A stretch of DNA of 23,082 nt from UBA4416 sp043718985 (GTDB taxonomy: Bacteria > Bacteroidota > Bacteroidia > B-17B0 > Aurantibacillaceae), in NCBI GenBank assembly GCA_043718985.1, contig JAYSUQ010000305.1:1-23082 (forward strand), written 5' to 3'. The position numbers were made by a program, and so were the translations under genes. Below are positions 1 through 7,303 of the stretch, one piece after another. How positions within the stretch are numbered: the stretch's first letter is position 1; each line of letters starts with the position of its first letter. The notes beneath the pieces are model-generated. The model was not told the origin of the DNA. It did no database searches and saw only the letters and a program-made list of their open reading frames with translations.

Positions 1-1832
1 ATATTTAATATAATGTTAGTTCCTTTATTATTACTATTTACAGCTAAGTTTGCATTTATTATTTTGGCTCTGGTTATAATGTTACTCCAACCTATGCCGC
101 TCGATGTATATATTTTTTTTGTGTCAAAACCAACGCCATCATCGGCAATGCTAATTTTTAAATTATTACTCGTAACATCAAAATTTACAGCTATTTGTTT
201 TGCATAGGCGTGTTTTATCATATTGTTTAAAACCTCTTGCACTATGCGGTAAATAGAGAGTTCAATGTTTGTTGCAAATTTTAACGGCCTTTCTTTGTCG
301 TAATTAAACACACAATTAATTGTACCCACTTCGTTTATTTTAAAACACAAATCTTTTACAGCTGGCACTAAGCCAAGGTTTATAATTTCGGGCATTAAGT
401 TGTGCGATATGCCACGCACTTCGTTTATTGTGCTATCTAGCAAATCTATTTGTTTTTTATTTTCTGTTTCGTTTACCGAAGCGTACATTTTTAAGACTGT
501 TAATTTTTGCCCTATGCCATCGTGTAATTCGCGAGCTATTCGCATGCGCTCAGTTTGTTCACTTTGTATTATTTTTAATGAGGCTTCATTTTGTTGCTCA
601 ATGAGTTGTTTGTTTGTTTTGTTTTTATAATGAGAAAAAAACAAAGCAAACAATAATAGTAAGCCGCTAATAATTGCAATTACAACAATCGTTTTTTGTT
701 TCGATTTTTCGGATAGTACATTTAACTCTGATTTGTTTTTAGCTAATTGCAAATCTTTTTTTTCGCTTTGGTATTTTATATCCATCTCGGCAATGGCTTT
801 ATCTAAACGCTTACCGTATAACGAATCTTTTAAAACCAATAAAGAGTCGGAGTACTTAAAAGCTGTTTTTAAATCGCCAATTTTATCATAATAAATGGAT
901 AAGTTTGTGTATAAATTTTCTAAGTTATCAGGGTCGTTTGTTTGTGCATATAATACGCGCGAATAATTATAAAACTCTAACGCTTTTTTAAAGTTTTTTT
1001 CATCGGTATAAATTACACCTAAGTTATTAGCAACCGACGATAAGCCATCGTAATTATTAAATTTTTTAAACGACTCAAAAGCTTTTTCGTAATAAAAAAG
1101 AGCTTCTTTGTTTTTTGCTAAGTATGAGTAAACTCCGCCTAGGTTATTATAGTTCCATTGCAATGCCGCTAAATCATTTTTTGATTCACGTATTTTTGTT
1201 GCTTTTAGCATATACTCCAACGCTTCTTTAAACTTATTGTTTTCGGCAAACAAAATGCCCATAAAATTATAAACGTTTCCTAGTTGGGTATCTTTTTTTG
1301 AACCAATGGCTGCAACCTCGGCTAACTTAAAGTACTTTAATGCGTTTTTAAAGTTTTTTTGTTTGTTGTAAGTGTAACCTAAATTTACATATGCATTGCA
1401 AATTCCCGCACTATCTTTTATGGTTTCGTATTGTTGCAAAGCCTTTAACGAGTACGTTACGCTGAGTTCTAATTTTAAAACATTAGCATAAGCTACTCCA
1501 ATTTTATGAAACACTTCGCCTTTAGTTTTTGCATCGGCATTTTGTAAATAATGTTTTTCTATTGGCAATAAAATATTTAAAATTGAATCGTACTCGTCTC
1601 TAAAATAAAATGCTTTAGCTAATGCAATGGCAGCATTTAAATACTGCTTACTTTGTTTACAATTGCTTGCTTGTGCATATGCTTGTTTTGCATAGTTATG
1701 TGCCACATTAATATTAACGGTTATTTGTTTTTCGGCATTGTTTAAAAGTTCATTAATTTTTAATGTATCGCATTTAGCGCTAACACAATTAGTAATAATA
1801 TAAAATAACGCTAATAATAAGTAACGATTCAT
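1..1832 (-). CDS. TPR-containing sensor histidine kinase (NarL/DesK-type, HisKA_3), C-terminus cut by window edge
   Basis: Reading down from an ATG at 1832-1830 the frame stays open to the window edge, giving 610 codons. The final residues GTNIILN resemble the last strand of an HATPase domain, so only a few residues are missing. Residues 1-19 look like a signal peptide (hydrophobic, VSA before K20). About six TPR-like units follow (roughly 98-335), then a coiled-coil stretch (about 340-378) and one membrane segment (about 381-402). The cytoplasmic part has the HisKA_3 phosphoacceptor motif RIARELHDGIGQ with His437, an N-box (YRIVQEVLNNMIKHA, about 527-541) and a G-box (DDGVGFD, about 563-569). 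This family autophosphorylates and passes phosphate to a LuxR/NarL-type response regulator, which could lie beyond the left edge. The layout places the TPRs in the periplasm as the sensing part; the ligand is unknown. A terminator separates it from ettA upstream. Confidence 0.9.
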   Translation of the reverse strand, partial: MNRYLLLALFYIITNCVSAKCDTLKINELLNNAEKQITVNINVAHNYAKQAYAQASNCKQSKQYLNAAIALAKAFYFRDEYDSILNILLPIEKHYLQNADAKTKGEVFHKIGVAYANVLKLELSVTYSLKALQQYETIKDSAGICNAYVNLGYTYNKQKNFKNALKYFKLAEVAAIGSKKDTQLGNVYNFMGILFAENNKFKEALEYMLKATKIRESKNDLAALQWNYNNLGGVYSYLAKNKEALFYYEKAFESFKKFNNYDGLSSVANNLGVIYTDEKNFKKALEFYNYSRVLYAQTNDPDNLENLYTNLSIYYDKIGDLKTAFKYSDSLLVLKDSLYGKRLDKAIAEMDIKYQSEKKDLQLAKNKSELNVLSEKSKQKTIVVIAIISGLLLLFALFFSHYKNKTNKQLIEQQNEASLKIIQSEQTERMRIARELHDGIGQKLTVLKMYASVNETENKKQIDLLDSTINEVRGISHNLMPEIINLGLVPAVKDLCFKINEVGTINCVFNYDKERPLKFATNIELSIYRIVQEVLNNMIKHAYAKQIAVNFDVTSNNLKISIADDGVGFDTKKIYTSSGIGWSNIITRAKIINANLAVNSNNKGTNIILN

Positions 1833-1894
1833 AGGGTTTACATTTGAATAAAAATAACTAAAGAAATTGATTTGTAAATAGGGAGTATAGTATA

Positions 1895-1930
1895 AAAAAA
1901 GCTGCTCTAAAACAATAGAACAGCTTTTTT
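1895..1930 (-). terminator. Intrinsic terminator downstream of ettA
   Basis: Arms 1895-1909 and 1916-1930 pair over 15 positions around a 6-nt loop. Read on the plus strand one pair is a C/A mismatch; on the minus strand it becomes a G-U wobble, so the structure is better formed in minus-strand RNA. The hairpin ends in a run of six T. It lies 21 nt after the ettA stop and before the kinase gene. Confidence 0.85.
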
Positions 1931-1951
1931 ATTTTTAATTACAAATATTGC

Positions 1952-3640
1952 TTACACCGTTAACTTTTTATAACGTAGTCGTTTTGGTTCAACATTTCCC
2001 ATTCGTTTTTTTCTATTTTCTTCGTATTCACTATACCCACCTTCAAACCAATAAACCGAACTGTCGCCCTCAAAGGCTAAAATATGTGTACACACACGGT
2101 CTAAAAACCACCTATCGTGGCTAATAATAACTGCACAGCCAGCAAAGTTTTCTAAGCCTTCTTCAAGTGCACGCAGTGTATTTACATCTAAATCATTAGT
2201 AGGCTCATCAAGCAACAAAACGTTACCTTCGTTTTTTAATGCCATTGCTAAATGCAAGCGATTGCGCTCGCCACCCGATAGTACTGAAACTTTTTTACCC
2301 TGATCGCTACCAGCAAAATTAAAGCGAGATATATAAGCGCGTGCATTCATTGCTCTGCCACCTAATGTAATGTTATCTAAACCACCACTTAACACATCAT
2401 AAACGGTTTTGTTAGGCTCTAATTCTTTATGAGTTTGATCGACATAACTAATTTTTACAGTTGGTCCAACTTTAAACTCGCCAGCGTTTGGTACCTCTTC
2501 GCCCATTATCATTTTAAACAAGGTTGTTTTACCAGCACCATTTGGCCCAATAATACCAACAATGCCCGCAGGGGGTAATTTAAAATTTAAGCCTTCATAT
2601 AACAATCTATCTCCAAACCCTTTTGCAACACCAACCGATTCAATAACCTCGTTACCTAAACGAGGACCATTTGGAATAAATATTTCTAGCTTTTCTTCTT
2701 TATCCTTAATGTCTTCATTCATCATTTTATCGTAGTTGTTTAAACGCGCTTTTTGTTTAACACCACGCCCCTTAACACCTTGTCTTACCCAATCTAACTC
2801 ACGAGCTAAGTTTTTTTGACGCTTGCTTTCAGTTTTTTCTTCTTGTTTTAAACGATTGCCTTTTTGTTCTAACCAACTACTGTAATTACCTTTCCACGGA
2901 ATACCTTCGCCACGGTCTAATTCTAAAATCCAACCAGCAATGTTATCTAAAAAGTACCTATCGTGGGTTACAGCAATAACGGTTCCTTTGTATTGTTTTA
3001 AATGTTGTTCTAACCAATCAACGCTTTCGGCATCTAAGTGGTTGGTAGGCTCATCTAATAATAAAATATCTGGTTCTTGTAATAATAATCGGCACAATGC
3101 AACTCGCCTACGCTCACCACCCGATAGGTTTTTAACAGGCGTATCACTTTCGGCACAACGCAAAGCATCCATTGCGCGCTCTAAGCGAGTATCTAAATTC
3201 CATAAATCGTGTTGGTCAATTAAATCTTGTAGTTGTGCTTGGCGGTTAATTAACTTATCCATTTTATCGGCATCGTTAAGTATTTCCTCGTCCATAAACT
3301 TGTTGTTTACTTCTTCGTATTCGTTTAAAATATCAACATGTTTTTGAGCGCCTTCGCGCACAATTTCAATTACGGTTTTAGTATCATCAAGCTTGGGCTC
3401 TTGCTCTAACATACCAATGCTGTAACCTGGGCTTTGTGCAATTTCGCCTAAGTAATCTTTATCTAAACCAGCCATTATTTTTAATAACGATGATTTACCT
3501 GAACCGTTTAAGCCGAGTACGCCAATTTTAGCGCCATAATAAAACGATATATAAATATCTTTTAACACTTGTTTTTGTGGCGGATGTATTTTAGATACAT
3601 TAACCATACTATAAATAATTTGCCTTCCTATTTCTGACAT
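1952..3640 (-). CDS. ettA: Energy-dependent translational throttle protein EttA (ABC-F ATPase)
   Basis: The 562-aa length fits EttA (about 555 aa in E. coli). Two ABC domains are complete. Domain 1 has Walker A GLNGSGKS (43-50), signature LSGGE (172-176) and Walker B LLLDEPTNHLD (about 193-203). Domain 2 has GPNGAGKT (365-372), LSGGE (454-458) and LLLDEPTNDLD (about 475-485). There are no membrane segments. The insertion at about 95-150 in domain 1 matches the EttA arm, and the basic linker at about 245-320 matches the P-site tRNA-interaction motif of ABC-F proteins. EttA binds the ribosomal E site and gates entry into elongation according to the ATP/ADP ratio. The ATG at 3640 is preferred because family members in this phylum carry a similar short N-terminal lead; Met12 is the alternative start. 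The gene is transcribed alone, divergent from the TlpA-like operon. Confidence 0.96.
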   Translation of the reverse strand: MSEIGRQIIYSMVNVSKIHPPQKQVLKDIYISFYYGAKIGVLGLNGSGKSSLLKIMAGLDKDYLGEIAQSPGYSIGMLEQEPKLDDTKTVIEIVREGAQKHVDILNEYEEVNNKFMDEEILNDADKMDKLINRQAQLQDLIDQHDLWNLDTRLERAMDALRCAESDTPVKNLSGGERRRVALCRLLLQEPDILLLDEPTNHLDAESVDWLEQHLKQYKGTVIAVTHDRYFLDNIAGWILELDRGEGIPWKGNYSSWLEQKGNRLKQEEKTESKRQKNLARELDWVRQGVKGRGVKQKARLNNYDKMMNEDIKDKEEKLEIFIPNGPRLGNEVIESVGVAKGFGDRLLYEGLNFKLPPAGIVGIIGPNGAGKTTLFKMIMGEEVPNAGEFKVGPTVKISYVDQTHKELEPNKTVYDVLSGGLDNITLGGRAMNARAYISRFNFAGSDQGKKVSVLSGGERNRLHLAMALKNEGNVLLLDEPTNDLDVNTLRALEEGLENFAGCAVIISHDRWFLDRVCTHILAFEGDSSVYWFEGGYSEYEENRKKRMGNVEPKRLRYKKLTV

Positions 3641-3742
3641 GTTTTTGGTTTTTTGAACAACGAATTTACACTTAAATTTTGGGATTATTATTTTGGAATT
3701 TAAATTGCTTTATAAAACATTAGCCTTGTTAATAAAAATATT

Positions 3743-3780
3743 AATAAATTTAGGGCTACTTTAGTAGCCCTAAATTTATT
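3743..3780. repeat. Perfect inverted repeat between divergent genes
   Basis: Arms 3743-3760 and 3763-3780 are exact reverse complements over 18 bp, around a 2-nt centre. The GC-rich core is AGGGCTACT and both outer ends are AT-rich, so the structure looks like a bidirectional terminator. However, both flanking genes (ettA minus, TlpA-like plus) are transcribed away from it, so it has no gene to terminate. It could be a leader or attenuator structure, a protein-binding palindrome, or the remnant of a lost gene's terminator. Confidence 0.85.
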
Positions 3781-3818
3781 TGTAAACACCCCCTATTAAC
3801 TAGATAATTAAGAAAAAC

Positions 3819-4364
3819 ATGAAAAAGCTACTAATCTCTATTTCGGTCGTAATTTTAATTGCCATTATTTTAATTTATAATATAGGCATAGAAATAGGGC
3901 GCGTTAGAATTGGAAAAAAAGCAATTGTTGATATTGAAGAACGATTTGATTTTAACGCATCACTTTTCAATAAAAATTATTACTCCTCATCTAATTTAAT
4001 TGTAGTTAATTTTTGGGCAACTTGGTGTAAGCCTTGTATAAGTGAGTTTGACTCTTTAAATTTATTGAAAAACACATTTAAGCAAGATTCAGTATTTTTT
4101 TTAAGCCTTTCAATGGATAGAGATACAAGTAAATTACAAAAATTTTTAAAGACCAGTAAGTTTAAATTCGAAGATATTACAATTAAAAACATTGCATACA
4201 GAACGTCAATTTTTAATGTTTTAGAAGAGCGTAATCAAAACACAGCTGTTGATAATTACTCATTACCTAAAACTTTTGTAATTAAAAACAAAAAAATTAT
4301 GTTTGAATACGATGGCGTTGTAGATTATAATGAACTTAAAAACATCATAACTAAATATAAATGA
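3819..4364 (+). CDS. Membrane-anchored TlpA/thioredoxin-like redox protein
   Basis: This 181-aa protein begins with a hydrophobic stretch (about 4-21) that should serve as an uncleaved membrane anchor, leaving the rest outside the cytoplasm. The thioredoxin fold is shown by VVNFWATWCKPC with the redox pair Cys70/Cys73, and by SLPKTFVI, where Pro150 is at the cis-proline position. This family reduces or isomerises disulfides of exported proteins, often for cytochrome maturation or oxidative-stress repair; the substrate here is not shown. There is no Shine-Dalgarno sequence, only an A-rich leader just before the ATG. The stop codon overlaps the next gene's start (ATGA, 4361-4364), so the two are translationally coupled and the downstream protein is a candidate partner or substrate. 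Confidence 0.88.
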   Translation: MKKLLISISVVILIAIILIYNIGIEIGRVRIGKKAIVDIEERFDFNASLFNKNYYSSSNLIVVNFWATWCKPCISEFDSLNLLKNTFKQDSVFFLSLSMDRDTSKLQKFLKTSKFKFEDITIKNIAYRTSIFNVLEERNQNTAVDNYSLPKTFVIKNKKIMFEYDGVVDYNELKNIITKYK

Positions 4365-4801
4365 AACTACTGCTTATAATATTGCTCCTTCTTTTTTCGT
4401 ACTCCCAAACAATGCCTAATAGTTCAAACATAATAGACCAAGGGTTAAAAATTGGCGAGCTATTGATAAACGGAATTAGTCTTATTAAACCAAATTATAA
4501 ACAAAACGATTTTAGTAGTTCAAATTTAAAAAACACAGCGAGTTCTAAAATAACAAACGTTTGTTTTAAAAATAAATTGACTGAAAAGCTTGTTATTAAA
4601 TTACAAGGTAAGTTTAATAATTCAGAATCGGAAAACATTGAATTTAAAAAAGAACTTGTTGTACAAAACAATAGTCAAGAGTGTTTGTATGATTTATACA
4701 AAGGTGTTTGGGATTACGAAATTTTAAAACCAAACAATGAATTGTTTAAAAAAGGGCAAATTTTAATTGATAAACATTTGTATACTATTGAAGATAATTA
4801 A
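4361..4801 (+). CDS. Small secreted protein of unknown function, coupled to TlpA-like gene
   Basis: I do not recognise a family for this 146-aa protein. Residues 1-15 form a hydrophobic signal peptide, probably cleaved near SYS-Q. There is no lipobox cysteine at that site. The mature part is Asn/Lys/Ser-rich and predicted mostly beta in its second half, with alternating hydrophobic stretches such as KLVIKLQGKF and GQILIDKHLYTIED. It has exactly two cysteines, Cys68 (TNVCFKN) and Cys108 (ECLYDLY), which could form a disulfide handled by the TlpA-like protein encoded upstream with a 4-nt overlap. That functional link is inference from gene order and cysteine count. Codon use looks like its neighbours and there is no sign of decay. 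Confidence 0.75.
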   Translation: MKLLLIILLLLFSYSQTMPNSSNIIDQGLKIGELLINGISLIKPNYKQNDFSSSNLKNTASSKITNVCFKNKLTEKLVIKLQGKFNNSESENIEFKKELVVQNNSQECLYDLYKGVWDYEILKPNNELFKKGQILIDKHLYTIEDN

Positions 4802-4835
4802 ACTTTCCTGTTCGACTAAATTTTAGAATCAAACA

Positions 4836-4872
4836 CAAAAAAAGCCCGCTACTATTTTTAGTAACAGGCTTT
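4836..4872 (-). terminator. Intrinsic terminator downstream of purL
   Basis: Arms 4841-4853 and 4860-4872 (13 positions) enclose a 6-nt loop. Two C/A mismatches on the plus strand become G-U wobbles on the minus strand, and the uninterrupted T-run also lies on the minus-strand 3' side. It therefore terminates purL. The convergent plus-strand operon ends 35-40 nt away and may share it poorly, because the plus-strand 3' side is not a clean T-run. Confidence 0.85.
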
Positions 4873-4891
4873 GGTTCATTTAAATTATATT

Positions 4892-7126
4892 TTAGTTTAA
4901 GTAACCTTCAATGCTAGTATCAAACGCATGCTTATAATCGCTAACTAAGCCGTAGTTTGTGGCATCTACCACAACAGCGCTTGCTTTAACATAGCCTAGT
5001 TTACTAAAGGGCGTGTTTAGGTTTTTTAATTCTAGTTCAAAATCTAAAACAGTGTTAACATTAACAGTAACAACAACACGGCTTTGAGCTTCTCCAAACA
5101 AAAACGCATCTTTTCGTAAAGCTGCATCGGTATTAATTTCAAAACCTAAACCATTAACCATTGCACTTTCTAGTAGGTTCATAAACAAACCACCATCGCT
5201 AACATCGTGAGCCGAGTTAATTAATTTATTTTTTATTAATGATGTAACACTTGCTTGTATTTTATGCTCGGTATCTAAATTAAAAAACGGCGCGGGTGTA
5301 TTTTTAATTTTATGAAAACTGTATAAATATTCTGACGATGAAATATCATTTTTACTTTCGCCAATTAAATAAATAACATCGTTTTCGGTTTTAAAATCTA
5401 ATGTTGTTTGCAAAGTTTTATCTTCTAATATTCCAATCATACCAATTGTTGGTGTTGGAAAAACAGGGCCTTCGTAACTCGATTGATTATAAAAGCTAAC
5501 GTTACCACCCGTTACTGGTGTAGCAAACTTTAAGCATGCGGCACTCATACCTTTTATGGCGCCTACAAATTGCCAGTAAACTTCAGGGTTGTATGGGTTT
5601 CCAAAGTTTAAACAGTTGGTTACAGCGCTTGGTGCACCACCACTACAAACAATGTTACGTGCGGCTTCACTCACTGCAATTGCACAACCAATTTCAGGGT
5701 CGGCATTAACGTAGCGCGCATTGCAATCAACCGTCATTGCTAATGCTTTTTTTGTTCCTTTAATATTTACAATGGCAGCATCGCTTGGTTTGTTAGTACT
5801 CATATTAATACCACCAACCATACTATCGTATTGATTATAAACCCATCGTTTGCTAGCTAAATTTGGGTGCTTAGCTAAAAACTGCATAACTGGTTTTAAA
5901 TCTTTTGGTTCATCAACTTGGTTAATATTAAATTTTTTAGATTCAGCATAATAAGCAGGTTCTTTGTATTCGCGCTTATAAACTGGCGCTCCACCACCTA
6001 ACACTAAATCAAAAGCAGGTACATCTGCAACAAGTTCTTCGTTCATGTAATAGTGTATGCGCTTTGTATCGGTAACTTCGCCAATTTGCGCACAGTTTAA
6101 ATCCCATTTATCAAACACAGCTTGCACCAATGCTTCTTTACCTTTTTCAACAACAACCAACATTCTTTCTTGCGATTCGGATAACAATATTTCAAAGGGA
6201 TGCATTCCTGCTTGGCGAGTTGGTACTTTGTGTAACCAAATAACCATGCCGTGTTCACCTTTAGCACTCATTTCGGAGGTTGAACAGGTAATACCTGCCG
6301 CACCCATATCTTGCATGCCTACAACGGCACCGGTTTTAATTACCTCTAAGGTTGCCTCTAATAATAATTTTTCTTGAAACGGATCACCTACTTGTACCGA
6401 TGGTAAATCTTTAGCCGACTCTTCAGTAATATCTTTACTTGCAAATGATGCACCAGCAATACCATCTTTACCTGTTGCCGAGCCTACTATAAACACAGGG
6501 TTACCAACGCCATATGATGTTGCACTTACTGTTTCGCCTTCTTTAACAATACCAACACTCATGGCGTTAACTAAAGGGTTCACATTATAACACTCATCAA
6601 AAAACACCTCTCCTCCAACGGTTGGTATACCAAAAGCATTTCCGTAATCACCAATACCTTTAACCACACCTTTAACAAGCCATTGTGTTTTTGGCGAATT
6701 AATATCGCCAAAGCGTAACGAGTTTAATTGCGCAATTGGGCGCGCACCCATTGTAAATATATCGCGGTTAATGCCACCAACACCCGTTGCAGCACCTTGA
6801 TAAGGCTCTAAAGCACTTGGGTGATTGTGCGATTCGATTTTAAAACAACAACCCAACCCATCGCCAATATCAACTAAGCCAGCGTTTTCTTCGCCAGCTT
6901 TTGCTAACATATGCGGCCCGTCTTTAGGCAATGTTTTTAACCAAGTTATTGAGTTTTTGTATGAGCAGTGTTCGCTCCACATTACCGAAAATATTGCAAC
7001 CTCTGTAAAGTTAGGGGTGCGACCCAAAATTTCTTTTATTCTATCATATTCTTCGGCCATTAGGCCTAAAGTTTTCGCATCTTCTACCGATGCTAGTTGT
7101 GCCGAATAGGTTGTGGTGGTATTCAT
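4892..7126 (-). CDS. purL: Phosphoribosylformylglycinamidine synthase subunit PurL (small type)
   Basis: The 744-aa length matches the small PurL of the PurLQS complex (742 aa in B. subtilis), not the roughly 1300-aa fused form. It carries out the ATP-dependent conversion of FGAR to FGAM, the fourth step of purine synthesis, using ammonia supplied by PurQ with PurS as adaptor; neither partner is in this window. Family motifs include SVMWSEHCSYKNS with His53, FKIESHNHPSALEPYQGA (about 95-112) followed by GVGGINRD, and GGEVFFDECYNVNPL. The second half repeats the AIRS-like fold (MTVDCNARYVNADPEIG, TPVTGGNVSFYNQ, SAHDVSDGG). The enzyme is cytoplasmic. The ATG at 7126 sits just before the conserved N-terminus, with no Shine-Dalgarno sequence. 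It appears monocistronic, with its own terminator. Confidence 0.97.
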   Translation of the reverse strand: MNTTTTYSAQLASVEDAKTLGLMAEEYDRIKEILGRTPNFTEVAIFSVMWSEHCSYKNSITWLKTLPKDGPHMLAKAGEENAGLVDIGDGLGCCFKIESHNHPSALEPYQGAATGVGGINRDIFTMGARPIAQLNSLRFGDINSPKTQWLVKGVVKGIGDYGNAFGIPTVGGEVFFDECYNVNPLVNAMSVGIVKEGETVSATSYGVGNPVFIVGSATGKDGIAGASFASKDITEESAKDLPSVQVGDPFQEKLLLEATLEVIKTGAVVGMQDMGAAGITCSTSEMSAKGEHGMVIWLHKVPTRQAGMHPFEILLSESQERMLVVVEKGKEALVQAVFDKWDLNCAQIGEVTDTKRIHYYMNEELVADVPAFDLVLGGGAPVYKREYKEPAYYAESKKFNINQVDEPKDLKPVMQFLAKHPNLASKRWVYNQYDSMVGGINMSTNKPSDAAIVNIKGTKKALAMTVDCNARYVNADPEIGCAIAVSEAARNIVCSGGAPSAVTNCLNFGNPYNPEVYWQFVGAIKGMSAACLKFATPVTGGNVSFYNQSSYEGPVFPTPTIGMIGILEDKTLQTTLDFKTENDVIYLIGESKNDISSSEYLYSFHKIKNTPAPFFNLDTEHKIQASVTSLIKNKLINSAHDVSDGGLFMNLLESAMVNGLGFEINTDAALRKDAFLFGEAQSRVVVTVNVNTVLDFELELKNLNTPFSKLGYVKASAVVVDATNYGLVSDYKHAFDTSIEGYLN

Positions 7127-7174
7127 AATTTTTATTATTTATTTTTAATGCAATTAAATAAAATTAGTGCCGCA

Positions 7175-7182
7175 CAAAAGTA
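7175..7182 (-). promoter_or_regulatory. Candidate -7 element for purL
   Basis: The minus strand reads TACTTTTG, a full match to the Bacteroidota TAnnTTTG consensus, about 50 nt upstream of the purL ATG. I see no convincing TTTG at the expected -33 spacing, so this is only half a promoter and could be chance in AT-rich DNA. Confidence 0.35.
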
Positions 7183-7250
7183 AGTAAATGCACTTAAATA
7201 GAGTCTCTTTTGTTAATGAGTTTTTATAAATCGTTTGTTTTTTGTGCATA

Positions 7251-7284
7251 AAAAAAGCACCAACTATTAAGTTGATGCTTTTTT
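7251..7284 (-). terminator. Intrinsic terminator downstream of the M43 metalloprotease gene
   Basis: Arms 7251-7265 and 7270-7284 pair over 15 positions around a 4-nt loop. The single C/A mismatch on the plus strand becomes a G-U wobble on the minus strand. The hairpin ends in six T on the minus strand, 20 nt past the metalloprotease stop codon. Confidence 0.87.
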
Positions 7285-7303
7285 AAATTATAGGCTTTTA
7301 AAT

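Noticed and set aside
13..630. Two short plus-strand open frames
   Set aside because: The opposite strand encodes the conserved histidine-kinase core with H-, N- and G-box motifs in one continuous frame.
2940..3347. Open frame of 135 codons on the plus strand
   Set aside because: It lies wholly antisense to ettA, whose protein is conserved end to end. The translation shows Ser/Cys-rich text without domain motifs, typical of a shadow frame.
6057..7109. Two plus-strand open frames (6057-6377 and 6825-7109)
   Set aside because: Both are antisense to highly conserved parts of purL and have no recognisable motif.
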